Shown: one piece after another, positions 49,050-57,700 of the stretch
How the letters are laid out: every line of letters begins with the position of its first letter
Numbering within the stretch: the stretch's first letter is position 1
Assembly (NCBI GenBank): GCA_016297215.1
Contig: JAEDGZ010000005.1
Span: 1 to 64,000 of the forward strand
Length of the DNA: 64,000 nucleotides
Origin: Paludibacteraceae bacterium
GTDB taxonomy: Bacteria; Bacteroidota; Bacteroidia; Bacteroidales; Paludibacteraceae
Direction: 5' to 3'
Program-made: the position numbers and the translations under genes
The notes under the pieces: model-generated
The model's input: the letters and a program-made list of their open reading frames with translations, nothing else
What the model was told of the DNA's origin: nothing
Database searches by the model: none

Positions 49050-49963
49050 TCAATTTCCCCGTCGAAGACAAAGGTTGCGCCGCCGATCATCAGTACATTC
49101 CAATCCTCATCTATGCGAATAGTTAGATTCCCGCCGCGCAAATGAACTGTTACTTCGTGGTCAGTCAGACCTTGGGCAAAGGCGGCTACGGCACTTGCAC
49201 ACGCGCCCGTGCCGCATGCCATAGTCTCGCCGCTGCCTCGCTCCCATACGCGCATGGTTAGTTCTTGTTGATTATCTACGCGCACAAACTCCACATTGGT
49301 CCCCGCCGGAAAGCGTTTGTCTTTTTCGATCCGGGGACCTAATTGACAAACCATCTCATCGGTTATCTCTCCTTCCACCATCACCACTGCATGTGGGTTG
49401 CCCATATCAACGACAAACAAGGGGGGCAGAGTAGCCGATAAAGGACTTTCTTGGGATAAAGGATTAAGGATTAAGGATGAAGGACTTATTACCTTCGTAT
49501 CTAAGTTTTCAGATTCGGTGCTATTTAGTCTTTTATCCTTTATCCTTAATCCTTCATCCGATAGTATCCTTAATCCTTCATCTATAATCGGTTTTCCCAT
49601 CTCTACGCTAACTGATTCTACCTCTTCGTTGCATACATGCAAATGAAGGGTCTTTACTCCCGCGCCGGTTTCTAATGTGAGGGTTGTCTTGCGTGTAAGT
49701 CCACGCTCAAAGACGTATTTGCCAATGCAGCGCGAGGCGTTGCCGCACATTTCCGCTTCAGAACCGTCTGCATTGAAGATACGCATACGAAAATCGCAAG
49801 TCTCACTTGGCATAATCAGTACAATACCATCGCCGCCAATCCCCGTATGACGATTACTCAACCGAACCGCCATTGCCTGCCAATCAGTGGACCCTATGGG
49901 CGTGGAAACTAAATCAAAATAGATGTAGTCGTTTCCCAAACCGTGCATTTTCGTAAATCGCAT
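49046..49963 (-). CDS. dapF: Diaminopimelate epimerase, with repeat insertion
   Basis: A 305-residue enzyme converting LL- to meso-diaminopimelate for peptidoglycan and lysine. The two active-site cysteines are Cys73 (MCGNASRC) and Cys250 (MACGTGACAS); GLGNDYIYFD and GNPHAVVMV are also present. Residues ~122-174 (EGLRILSDEGLRIKDKRLNS and onward) do not match the family: they are encoded by a dispersed repeat of TCCTTAATCC strings and the element also found at 9780-9858 and in valS. The segment lies between the two domains, where length varies; activity is likely kept. Confidence 0.92.
   Translation of the reverse strand: MRFTKMHGLGNDYIYFDLVSTPIGSTDWQAMAVRLSNRHTGIGGDGIVLIMPSETCDFRMRIFNADGSEAEMCGNASRCIGKYVFERGLTRKTTLTLETGAGVKTLHLHVCNEEVESVSVEMGKPIIDEGLRILSDEGLRIKDKRLNSTESENLDTKVISPSSLILNPLSQESPLSATLPPLFVVDMGNPHAVVMVEGEITDEMVCQLGPRIEKDKRFPAGTNVEFVRVDNQQELTMRVWERGSGETMACGTGACASAVAAFAQGLTDHEVTVHLRGGNLTIRIDEDWNVLMIGGATFVFDGEID
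49436..49605 (-). repeat. Dispersed repeat inside dapF
   Basis: On the minus strand AAAGACTAAATAGCACCGAA, TCTGAAAACTTAGATACGAA and GGTAATAAGTCCTTCATCC match the intergenic copy at 9780-9858; outside are further GATTAAGGAT units. Translated as KRLNSTESEN. Confidence 0.88.
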
Positions 49964-49967
49964 AGTG

Positions 49968-50522
49968 CTATTTTGTATTTATTAGTTGTTCCAACGCCTC
50001 CCAGCGGACGACAGAGTCGTGGCCGTACTTCCAGATATTGCGTCGGACGTGTTCGATGGGGAGGGTCTCGCCCAAGTGGCTCTTGGAGTAGAACTTGTCG
50101 GCATAGCAGATGATTTTCTCCTCCAAGGACTGCGGGCAGTAGTCGTGCAGGGGGATGGGGATACCTTCGCGCTCCACCTGCTCCTCAGTGATGCCGCTGC
50201 CCGTGTGGCGCTCGGCGACGAGTGCGTGCTTGGGCAGGCGCTCCTGCCGCAGCAGTTCCGCTCCGAGGTAGCCGTGTTCGATGTAAGTGTGGCTGCCTAT
50301 GCAGTGTATTTTCGGGGCGTTGCAGAAGATGATACCGATGTCGTGGAGCATGGCGGCTTCTTCCACGAACTGCCTATCCACCTCGCCGCGCTCGACCCAC
50401 TCGGGGTGCGCGTCCACAATCGCCAACGCGCGGTCTGCCACCTGCCGGCTATGTGTAAGCAACACCTCCCGCAGAGCGGGGATACCGGCGTAGTATTTGT
50501 CAATCAGAGTCAGAGGATTCAT
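49968..50522 (-). CDS. HD-domain phosphohydrolase
   Basis: A 184-residue cytoplasmic protein with an HD domain: metal ligands are His in THSRQVADRALAIVD, the His-Asp pair in AAMLHDIGIIF and Asp in KIICYADKFYSKS. GSHTYIEHGYLGAELLR and AERHTGSGI lie between. Similar Bacteroidales proteins are annotated as uncharacterised phosphohydrolases; the substrate is unknown. The start (MNPLTLIDKYY, 50522) overlaps the fmt stop by four bases, so the two are coupled; dapF is 4 bases downstream. Confidence 0.88.
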   Translation of the reverse strand: MNPLTLIDKYYAGIPALREVLLTHSRQVADRALAIVDAHPEWVERGEVDRQFVEEAAMLHDIGIIFCNAPKIHCIGSHTYIEHGYLGAELLRQERLPKHALVAERHTGSGITEEQVEREGIPIPLHDYCPQSLEEKIICYADKFYSKSHLGETLPIEHVRRNIWKYGHDSVVRWEALEQLINTK

Positions 50523-51472
50523 TTCAGTCCGTTCAATAGAGATTTGGCATCCATACGTTTCTTTCCGGGCAGTTGCAGTTCGAGCAAGTCGATATAGTTG
50601 CTGTCGCCGCAGGGTACGAGGATATGTCCTTTTTGCCCAAGTCCTTGTTCTCCCGACAAGTCGGGACAAGTTTGGCTCTTGGTTCTTGGTTCCGCTGCAA
50701 ACACTTTCACATTTTCGTAGGTCTGTCCGTTGAGCGTCAGGTCGCACCATGCGGCGGGGTAGGGGCTCAGCCCGCGGATGAAGTTGTGTACCGCGGCGGC
50801 GGGTTGCGAGAAGTCAATACGGCAAGTGTCTTTGAAGATTTTGGGTGCGGGGCGCAGCGCGACAGACTCCTCTTGCGGCTGCGTGGGGAGCGCAACGCCG
50901 CGCGCGTCGCAGTCGAAAATCATGTCCACGGTGCGGAGGATGACGCCTGTGCCCAGGTCCATCAGTCGGTCGTGCACGGAGCCGACGTTCTCGTTTTCGC
51001 CAATGGCGATGCGCTCTTGCAAGATGATGTTGCCCGTGTCTATCTCGTGCTTGAGCATGAAGGTGGTTACGCCAGTCTCGCGGTCGCCGTTGATGACCGC
51101 CCAGTTGATGGGCGCCGCGCCGCGGTACTGCGGCAGGAGCGAGGCATGGAGGTTGAAGGTGCCTAATCGCGGCATACTCCATACCACCTCCGGCAGCATG
51201 CGGAAGGCGACAACAATCTGCAAGTCGGCATGATAAGATGCCAGTTCCTCCACGAAAGCGGGATCTTTCAGTTTCTCGGGTTGCAAGACGGGCAGCCCCG
51301 CCTCCAGCGCGTACTGCTTCACGGGCGAGAACTGCACCTTATGCCCCCTGCCCGCAGGCTTGTCGGGCATGGTTACCACCGCCACCACATTGTAGCCGTT
51401 TTCTACCAACGCACGCAGACCTGCCACGGCAAAGTCCGGCGTGCCCATGTAAACTATTCTATTATCAGACAT
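50519..51472 (-). CDS. fmt: Methionyl-tRNA formyltransferase, with repeat insertion
   Basis: A 317-residue enzyme that formylates initiator Met-tRNA. The start at 51472 (MSDNRIVYMGTPDFAVAGL) matches the family; PDKPAGRGHKVQFSPVKQYA, the catalytic Asn/His/Asp region FNLHASLLPQYRGAAPINWAVINGD and TGNIILQERIAI follow. In the C-terminal tRNA-binding domain, residues ~258-277 (AEPRTKSQTCPDLSGEQGLG) are foreign to the family and encoded by CTCCCGACAAGTCGGGA and TTGGCTCTTGGTTCTTGG strings; the second string also occurs in valS. Confidence 0.93.
   Translation of the reverse strand: MSDNRIVYMGTPDFAVAGLRALVENGYNVVAVVTMPDKPAGRGHKVQFSPVKQYALEAGLPVLQPEKLKDPAFVEELASYHADLQIVVAFRMLPEVVWSMPRLGTFNLHASLLPQYRGAAPINWAVINGDRETGVTTFMLKHEIDTGNIILQERIAIGENENVGSVHDRLMDLGTGVILRTVDMIFDCDARGVALPTQPQEESVALRPAPKIFKDTCRIDFSQPAAAVHNFIRGLSPYPAAWCDLTLNGQTYENVKVFAAEPRTKSQTCPDLSGEQGLGQKGHILVPCGDSNYIDLLELQLPGKKRMDAKSLLNGLK
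50645..50698 (-). repeat. Repeat inside fmt
   Basis: A perfect palindrome TCCCGACAAGTCGGGA is followed by TTGGCTCTTGGTTCTTGGTT. The second part matches 55207-55230 within valS. Confidence 0.8.
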
Positions 51473-52482
51473 AATCCTATTTGATTGAAGTTCTTTATGT
51501 TGCGGAACTGCCCGTAGGGGCAGTTGCCATGGTAGGCGCGTATGCCGAGCGACCAATGGGAGTAGATGCCGTGGTAGCGCGGGGCGCAATAGCGTGCGCC
51601 GAGGAAGACGTTGTAGGTGAAGATGCGCCTTTCGTCTTGCAGCACGGGCGTCTGTCCCTCGCGGTTGCTCAGGTCGTAGCCGTAGAGGGCGCGGTTGCGT
51701 ATCTCCGCCGAGGCGATGCCCTGAAAGCCGTGTCGGCTCGTGGGCGATTGGTATTGGTACTGCAAGTAGGCTTCCCACGGCGACAAGCGCGGCTGCGCGA
51801 GCGAGGCGTCGCCGTCCTCATCGTAGATATGGTACCAGCCCTCTTTCCAGTCCCAGAGCAGCATCAACCCTATGCGAAAACAATGGTTCTCCGCGCGGCG
51901 GTCTTCCGCCTCGTTGAGGGTGAAGGTCAGTTCAGTGTAGTTGTACGATACGTTCACGCGCTTCAGGGTGTGCCCTTGCTCCACGTGCTGTATCTGCAAC
52001 TCGTCGCCGATATGGGTCGATTCGTGCTTGAAGGGCGACCAACTGACGGCGTAGTTGCGGGCAAAACTCTTGTCTATTCGGTGCAGAAACGCGACGGTCG
52101 GCAGCCCGATGCGGTAGTCGCAATCCACGATAGGGGAGGTAGTCTTGCCGAAGAGGTCCATCCACAGGTTGGCGGACATGCCGCTCGACACGCTGATAGC
52201 CATCGTGCTATCGCCCACCTGCCCGTACCAGAGCGGCAACTGCATACCGAAAATCCCCATGGTCTGCCAGCGGTAGGCTTCGCCCGATGCGCCGTAGTCG
52301 TAGATGGGGCGGTTGGTGGTGTAGGGGATATCCATGCGGACGAAGTTCGGGTGCTCATCGGCGTAGAGACTATGCCCCCACTCCGCACACCGAAACAATC
52401 CCTCGCCAAAACGAGTACTCTCCGCCGAGACGGAGACTATGCCCAAACATAGGCATAAGAGGGTACAAATAAAGGTTTTCAT
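51454..52482 (-). CDS. Exported outer-membrane-type protein, DUF1207-like
   Basis: A 342-residue exported protein with signal peptide residues 1-20 (LCLGIVSVSAE). Segments such as MQLPLWYGQVGDSTMAISVS and FRIGLMLLWDWKEGWYHIYD alternate polar and aromatic residues as in a beta barrel, and the length and motifs resemble the DUF1207 family. Function unknown. Its 3' end overlaps the fmt start by 19 bases, so the two may be transcribed together. Confidence 0.75.
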   Translation of the reverse strand: MKTFICTLLCLCLGIVSVSAESTRFGEGLFRCAEWGHSLYADEHPNFVRMDIPYTTNRPIYDYGASGEAYRWQTMGIFGMQLPLWYGQVGDSTMAISVSSGMSANLWMDLFGKTTSPIVDCDYRIGLPTVAFLHRIDKSFARNYAVSWSPFKHESTHIGDELQIQHVEQGHTLKRVNVSYNYTELTFTLNEAEDRRAENHCFRIGLMLLWDWKEGWYHIYDEDGDASLAQPRLSPWEAYLQYQYQSPTSRHGFQGIASAEIRNRALYGYDLSNREGQTPVLQDERRIFTYNVFLGARYCAPRYHGIYSHWSLGIRAYHGNCPYGQFRNIKNFNQIGLCLIIE

Positions 52483-52529
52483 AAGTGGTGGTAGGTTAGT
52501 GAAAAATCAAAAGAATATCCTCAGCAATA

Positions 52530-52704
52530 ATCCTTCCTAATCTCTGCAAGGGCGCAGCCCTCAGCAAGGGTTTTTATAATTATCCTGCTCGCTAATGCTC
52601 GCGAGAACTATGGGATTTTTACGGATATTACAAAATCGTAATATTCATTTCCCTCTCCGTTTTCATCCTTCCTAATCTCTGCAAGGGCGTAGCCCGCAGC
52701 AAGG
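52530..52704. repeat. 40-bp direct repeat pair
   Basis: 52530-52570 and 52665-52704 share ATCCTTCCTAATCTCTGCAA, GGGCG, C or T, AGCCC, CAGCAAGG, with two mismatches. A GCTCGCTAATGCTCGCGAG palindrome lies between. Confidence 0.88.
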
Positions 52705-52714
52705 TGTTTCATCT

Positions 52715-53665
52715 CTATTTTTTCTTTACCTGCTCATCCGGCGTTTGGGCTACTTCGGGGAGGAGGGGGCGACGGAAGGCGCGGATGATGAGGAAGATAC
52801 CGAGGATGATGAAGGGGATGCTGAGCCATTGCCCCATGTTCAGTACGTGCCCTGCCTCAAAAAGTTCTTGGTCGTTCTTGATAAACTCCAGCCCGAAGCG
52901 GGTAACGAAGATTATCTCGAAGAACACGCCCAAGAGCAGTCCCTCGCGGCGGTAGGCTTTGCCTTTCCAGTACATGGGCCATGTTACCGCCATCGCGGCG
53001 AGGCAGTAGAGCATCTCGTAAATCTGCGTCGGGTGGCAGGGCACGGTCTGCCCGTCGCGCACGAAGATAAAGCCCCACGGCATATCGGTCGGACCGCCGT
53101 AGATTTCGCTGTTCATCAGGTTGCCGAGACGGATGCAGAACGCGGTCAGGCACACGCCCACGCAGAGGCGGTCGAGTATCCAAATCCACGAGGTGTGGTA
53201 CTGCGGGTATTTCTTAAACTGCGTCTTGTCGAGCAGCCACGCCGCGATAATCAGTCCGATGGCACCTCCGTGGCTTGCCAGTCCGCCTTCCCAAATCTTG
53301 AGCAGTTTGAGCGGGTGCTCTATGTAGGGGTTGCGGTAGTTGATAGTCCATCCGAATATCTGCACGGGGTCGGTGGAGATATCCATGGCGGCGCAGTAGC
53401 GCGCCAAAGCGGGGTTGGTAACGTCGTGCCACTCGTAGAACCAGCAATGCCCCACGCGCGCGCCGATAATCACGCCCAGCACCATCCATACAAACAATTT
53501 GTCCGTCCAATCGGCGGGGCAATGCTCATGTTTGTAGAGCCGCACCTGCACCCAATAGCAGAGCATGATGCCTATTGCCCACAGCAGTCCGTACCACCGC
53601 ACGCCCCCGTCTCCGAAGTGCCACAATATCGGGTCAATGTCCCAAGTAACGAAAAGAAGTTCCAT
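52715..53665 (-). CDS. lgt: Prolipoprotein diacylglyceryl transferase
   Basis: A 316-residue inner-membrane enzyme that attaches diacylglyceryl to the lipobox cysteine of lipoproteins, first step of lipoprotein maturation. Seven membrane helices; GLASHGGAIGLIIAAWLL holds the conserved HGG; the Lgt signature is RLGNLMNSEIYGGPTDMPWG, followed by CHPTQIYEMLYCL. It would serve the SusD, BamA/TamA-like and other lipoproteins encoded nearby. Confidence 0.96.
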   Translation of the reverse strand: MELLFVTWDIDPILWHFGDGGVRWYGLLWAIGIMLCYWVQVRLYKHEHCPADWTDKLFVWMVLGVIIGARVGHCWFYEWHDVTNPALARYCAAMDISTDPVQIFGWTINYRNPYIEHPLKLLKIWEGGLASHGGAIGLIIAAWLLDKTQFKKYPQYHTSWIWILDRLCVGVCLTAFCIRLGNLMNSEIYGGPTDMPWGFIFVRDGQTVPCHPTQIYEMLYCLAAMAVTWPMYWKGKAYRREGLLLGVFFEIIFVTRFGLEFIKNDQELFEAGHVLNMGQWLSIPFIILGIFLIIRAFRRPLLPEVAQTPDEQVKKK

Positions 53666-53808
53666 GTATATAATGTTATGTTTGTCAGTTCCTGTTTGTC
53701 AGTTCCTGTTGAATAGTTATGTCGCCCCGTCGGGGCTGCCAGACACGAAGTTCCCAACACGGAGCGAAGCGGAGTTCCCAACACGAAGTTCCCAACACGC
53801 AGTGTCCA
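53666..53808. repeat. Repeat spacer
   Basis: TTTGTCAGTTCCTG twice, a CGCCCCGTCGGGGC palindrome and three units of ACGAAGTTCCCAACAC. The first string is the reverse of one at 46340 and 48200. Confidence 0.8.
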
Positions 53809-54663
53809 TCATCTTCCCCAGTTCAGTTTATCGCGCAGGGATTTGAGGAAACTGTTTTCTCCCACTTGCACCACCTTGATGGTGTAGGGCGCTTTCTCTA
53901 TGTGCAGGCTGACATCGGTGTTGAGTATCTGGCTGCGGCCGTCAATTGAGAGCATATAACTCTGGTAACGGCTGTTCACTTTCAGGTCGAACTTCCAGTC
54001 ATCCGGCACTACGAGCGGTCGCACGGTCAGGCTGTGGGTGGCGATAGGCGACAGGATGATACCTTTGGTCTGCGGCACGAGCAGCGGTCCGCCGATAGAC
54101 AGGTTGTAAGCTGTACTGCCCGTTGGCGTGGAGAGCACCAACCCGTCGGCGTGGTAGGTGTGCAGGAACTCGCCGTTGGCGCTCACCTCCACGGAAATCA
54201 TGCTGCTCATACCCTGCTTCATCAGCGCTACCTCATTCAGTGCGTAGGGCGACATGATAAGGTCTTGGCGCGAGCAGCACACTTTCAGCAGCGAGCGTTG
54301 CTCGATGGTGTATTGCCCCTCTATCAGTTGGCGCATGATGATATCCACGTCCTTGGTCTGCACATCGGCGAGAAAGCCCAAGTGCCCGCAGTTTACTCCC
54401 ACGATGGGGATGTTGCGGCTTCCCACGGCAGCGGCGGTGGTGAGGAAGGTGCCGTCGCCGCCAACGGACATCGCGAAATCCACGGGCTCTTCGCCCTCTT
54501 GCGCCACCTCCGAGAAGGCGGGATATTCGCGCAACTGCAACTCCTGCCGCAACTCCTGCGACAGCAACACCTGCACCCCATGCGCCGCCATGAACTCCAG
54601 TATATGCGACACCTCTATCAGGGTGTTATCCTTCATCGCATTGCCAAAAATCGCTATTGTCAT
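53809..54663 (-). CDS. nadK: NAD kinase
   Basis: A 284-residue ATP-NAD kinase, source of NADP. The GGDGT motif is in SVGGDGTFLTTAAAV, with VGVNCGHLGFLADV, the nucleotide motif LSTPTGSTAYNLSIGGPL and HSLTVRPLVVPDDW. All residues look normal and the length fits. Confidence 0.96.
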   Translation of the reverse strand: MTIAIFGNAMKDNTLIEVSHILEFMAAHGVQVLLSQELRQELQLREYPAFSEVAQEGEEPVDFAMSVGGDGTFLTTAAAVGSRNIPIVGVNCGHLGFLADVQTKDVDIIMRQLIEGQYTIEQRSLLKVCCSRQDLIMSPYALNEVALMKQGMSSMISVEVSANGEFLHTYHADGLVLSTPTGSTAYNLSIGGPLLVPQTKGIILSPIATHSLTVRPLVVPDDWKFDLKVNSRYQSYMLSIDGRSQILNTDVSLHIEKAPYTIKVVQVGENSFLKSLRDKLNWGR

Positions 54664-54697
54664 AAGTCCAAATGGGAAATGCCTTGTGGATTAATGC

Positions 54698-57454
54698 TTA
54701 TTTTCCGAGGGCAGTGAGTGCGGCTTCGAGGGTGGCGATACGTGCCTCGGCGTCGGCTTGCTTCTTGCGCTCAAGAGCAACGACCTCGGGCTTGGCGTTC
54801 TGCACAAACCGCTCGTTGCTGAGTTTCTTCATCACGCCTGCGAGGAAACCGCGTTGGTGAGCGAGGTCTGCTTCCAGTTTCTCGCGCTCCGCGTCCACGT
54901 TGATGAACTTATCCAGCGGAATGCTGTACTCCGTGGTGCCGATGATGAAGGAGGACGACTGCGCGCTCTTCTCTGCGCCAACGGCTACCTCCACGTTCGC
55001 CAACTTGCACACCAATGGATTGACCTCCGCGGGCGCCACCAGCGTCAGCACCTCCTTGGGCGAGATGTTCTTGCTTGCGCGGATATTGCGGATGTTCGAG
55101 ACGAGCGCCTTCACCAACTCGCCCTCTTTGGATACAGGATGAAGGACACAGGATGAGGGACTTGTTACCTCCGTCTCTGCGTTTTCAGAGTCGGCACTAT
55201 TTCGTCTTGGCTCTTGGTTCTTGGCTCCTGCGTCCACCATAATGCTCTCGCCTTCTGTGCGGTCGGCGAGGTTCTGCCATAGTTCTTCGGTTATGAACGG
55301 CATGAAGGGGTGGAGCAGGCGTAGCATACGGTCGAGGAAACGGCAGGTCGCCTCGTAGGTCGGGCGGTCGATAGGCTGTCCGTAGGCAGGCTTAATCATC
55401 TCGAGGTACCAGCCTGAGAACTCGTCGGTGTAGAGTTTGTAAATCGCCATCAGCGCCTCGCTTAGGCGGTACTTGCCAAACAAGTCTGCTACCTCTGTTT
55501 CGGCTTGCGAGAGTACCGCCTCGAACCAGCGGGTAGCAAAGGTGTTATCCGCGGGCGAGACGCCCGCGTCCCCAGTGGTTACTTCCCATCCCTTGATGAG
55601 GCGGAAGCAGTTCCAGATTTTGTTGCAGAAGTTGCGTCCTTGCTCGCAGAGACTCTCGTCGAAGAGGATGTCGTTGCCTGCGGGGGCTGCCAACATCATA
55701 CCCATGCGCACGCCGTCGGCGCCGAAGCGGGCGATGAGGTCGAGCGGGTCGGGGCTGTTGCCCAGCGACTTCGACATCTTGCGCCCTAACTTATCGCGCA
55801 CGATACCCGTGAAATAGACATGGCGGAACGGCATCTTGCCTTGGTACTCATAGCCCGCCATAATCATACGCGCCACCCAGAAGAAGATGATGTCCGGACC
55901 CGTTACGAGGTCGGCGGTGGGGTAGTAGTACTGTATCTCTTTGTTGTCGGGGTGCTCTATGCCGTCGAAGAGCGAGATAGGCCACAGCCACGACGAGAAC
56001 CACGTGTCCAGCGCGCCTTCGTCCTGCACCAGCGTCTTGCCCTCGGCTTTGGCTTGCGCCTCCTCCATCGTCGGCGCTACGATAATCTTGTCCTCGGGGT
56101 AGTTCTCCGCACCCGTTTGGTCGAGTATCTCCTTAATATAATAGGCAGGAATACGATGCCCCCACCATAGTTGCCGCGAGATACACCAATCTTTGATGTT
56201 CTCCAACCAGTTGCGGTAGGTGTTCTTGTATTTGGTGGGGTAGAACACTATCTCGTCGTTCATCACGGGCGGCAGGGCGATGTCGGCAAAGTGCTGCATG
56301 CGGATGAACCACTGCAGCGAGAGCCGCGGCTCGATGGGCACGTTGGTTCGCTCGGAGTAGCCGACCTTGTTGTCGTAGTCCTCTATCTTCTCCATCAGCC
56401 CTGCGGCTTTCAGGTCTTCGGCTATCTGCTTGCGGCAGTCGAAGCGGTCCATGCCCTGGTATGCCGCCACGTTGGGGCGGATAGTCTCTTCCAGCGTGTC
56501 GAGGTTGATATGCGCGTCGGGCGTGAAGATGTCGTATGCCGTGAGGTTGTATTTCTGCCCCAGCGCGTAGTCGTTCACGTCGTGCGCGGGCGTTACTTTC
56601 AGGCAGCCCGTACCGAACTCAATCTCCACGTAGCGGTCTTCTATCACGGGTATCTCTCTGCCCACGAGCGGCACGATGACGTGCTTCCTGCGCAGCCAGT
56701 GGTTCTTTGGGTCTTTGGGGTTGATGCACATCGCCACATCGCCCATGATGGTCTCGGGGCGGGTGGTCGCCACCACGGCGTAGTAGCCCTGCTCGTCTTT
56801 GTGCACCACGTCCTCGGGCGTGAGCGAAGCCTCGTCCACAGGCTCTACCACGCGGTATTTCAGGTGGAACAGATGGCTGTGCTCATCGTGGTAAATCACC
56901 TCCTCGTCGGAGAGTGCCGTCTGACGCTCGGGGTCCCAGTTGACCATGCGCAACCCGCGGTAAATCAGCCCCTTCTCATACAGGTCGCAGAACACGCGGA
57001 TGACCGCCCGCGAGCGGGTCTCGTCCATGGTGAACGAGGTGCGGTCCCAGTCGCACGAGCAACCCAATTTGCGCAACTGCTTGAGGATGATGCCGCCGTG
57101 CTCGTCGGTCCATGCCCACGCGTGTTTCAGAAACTCCTCGCGCGTGAGGTCGCTCTTGTTGATACCTTGCTCTTTCAGGCGCTTGATGACCTTCGCTTCG
57201 GTGGCGATGGACGCGTGGTCGGTGCCGGGCACCCAGCAGGCGTTCTTGCCCTCCAAGCGCGCGCGGCGCACGAGGATGTCTTGTATCGTCTCGTTGAGCA
57301 CGTGCCCCATGTGCAGCACGCCCGTTACGTTGGGGGGCGGGATGACCACCGTGAACGGCTCGCGACCGTCAGGCTCGCTGTGAAACAACTTCTGGTCAAG
57401 CCAATACTGATACCACTTGGCTTCGATGTCTGTAGGATTGTATTTAGAGTCCAT
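54698..57454 (-). CDS. valS: Valyl-tRNA synthetase, with two repeat insertions
   Basis: A 918-residue class I synthetase with editing. PPNVTGVLHMGHVLNETIQD contains the HIGH element, KMSKSLGNSPDPLD the second ATP motif, ATTRPETIMGDVA the editing domain, and a C-terminal coiled-coil (DAEREKLEADLAHQRGFLAG) binds tRNA. Two stretches are foreign: residues ~626-637 (GDAGVSPADN), from an A2 palindrome (55549-55577) just before the anticodon domain, and residues ~743-775 (KNQEPRRNSADSENAETE), from the element shared with dapF (55130-55226). Both seem to lie in linkers. Confidence 0.95.
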   Translation of the reverse strand: MDSKYNPTDIEAKWYQYWLDQKLFHSEPDGREPFTVVIPPPNVTGVLHMGHVLNETIQDILVRRARLEGKNACWVPGTDHASIATEAKVIKRLKEQGINKSDLTREEFLKHAWAWTDEHGGIILKQLRKLGCSCDWDRTSFTMDETRSRAVIRVFCDLYEKGLIYRGLRMVNWDPERQTALSDEEVIYHDEHSHLFHLKYRVVEPVDEASLTPEDVVHKDEQGYYAVVATTRPETIMGDVAMCINPKDPKNHWLRRKHVIVPLVGREIPVIEDRYVEIEFGTGCLKVTPAHDVNDYALGQKYNLTAYDIFTPDAHINLDTLEETIRPNVAAYQGMDRFDCRKQIAEDLKAAGLMEKIEDYDNKVGYSERTNVPIEPRLSLQWFIRMQHFADIALPPVMNDEIVFYPTKYKNTYRNWLENIKDWCISRQLWWGHRIPAYYIKEILDQTGAENYPEDKIIVAPTMEEAQAKAEGKTLVQDEGALDTWFSSWLWPISLFDGIEHPDNKEIQYYYPTADLVTGPDIIFFWVARMIMAGYEYQGKMPFRHVYFTGIVRDKLGRKMSKSLGNSPDPLDLIARFGADGVRMGMMLAAPAGNDILFDESLCEQGRNFCNKIWNCFRLIKGWEVTTGDAGVSPADNTFATRWFEAVLSQAETEVADLFGKYRLSEALMAIYKLYTDEFSGWYLEMIKPAYGQPIDRPTYEATCRFLDRMLRLLHPFMPFITEELWQNLADRTEGESIMVDAGAKNQEPRRNSADSENAETEVTSPSSCVLHPVSKEGELVKALVSNIRNIRASKNISPKEVLTLVAPAEVNPLVCKLANVEVAVGAEKSAQSSSFIIGTTEYSIPLDKFINVDAEREKLEADLAHQRGFLAGVMKKLSNERFVQNAKPEVVALERKKQADAEARIATLEAALTALGK
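55130..55232 (-). repeat. Dispersed repeat inside valS, dapF type
   Basis: On the minus strand AATAGTGCCGACTCTGAAAA, CGCAGAGACGGAGGTAACAA and GTCCCTCATCC match 9780-9858; TTGGTTCTTGGCTCCTG on the plus side matches the fmt repeat. Confidence 0.87.
55549..55577 (+). repeat. Palindromic family A2 inside valS
   Basis: CCGCGGGCGAGACGCCCGCG then TCCCCAGTG, identical to the intergenic copy at 46290-46318. Read on the opposite strand as GDAGVSPA. Confidence 0.9.
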
Positions 57455-57501
57455 AAGCGTAATAAAGTTAACAAAGTGTTATTATTACAAAAAATTGCGT
57501 G

Positions 57502-57533
57502 CAAAGTTACAGCTTTTTTTTGATTTATACAAT
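57502..57533 (-). promoter_or_regulatory. valS promoter
   Basis: Minus strand TAACTTTG (57502-57509) with ATTGT 19 bases upstream. Confidence 0.7.
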
Positions 57534-57700
57534 ATAGAGCGGTTGATTTTTCTCTGCTAATCGGTTGCTATCCAACCCAAGCATCCTCTACCGCATCTTG
57601 TTTGATAGCAGCGGGAGTGTGCTGCTCTTTGTAGGCGATGCAGGTCTGCTGCTGTAGCGAAAGCATAGAAACGGCGATATATCGCGTTAGCGATAGGACG

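Noticed and set aside
50523..50750. N-terminal extension of the HD protein
   Set aside because: It is antisense-frame reading through fmt; the family-like start at 50522 overlaps the fmt stop by ATGA.
56171..57523. Open frame of 450 codons on the plus strand
   Set aside because: Shadow of valS.
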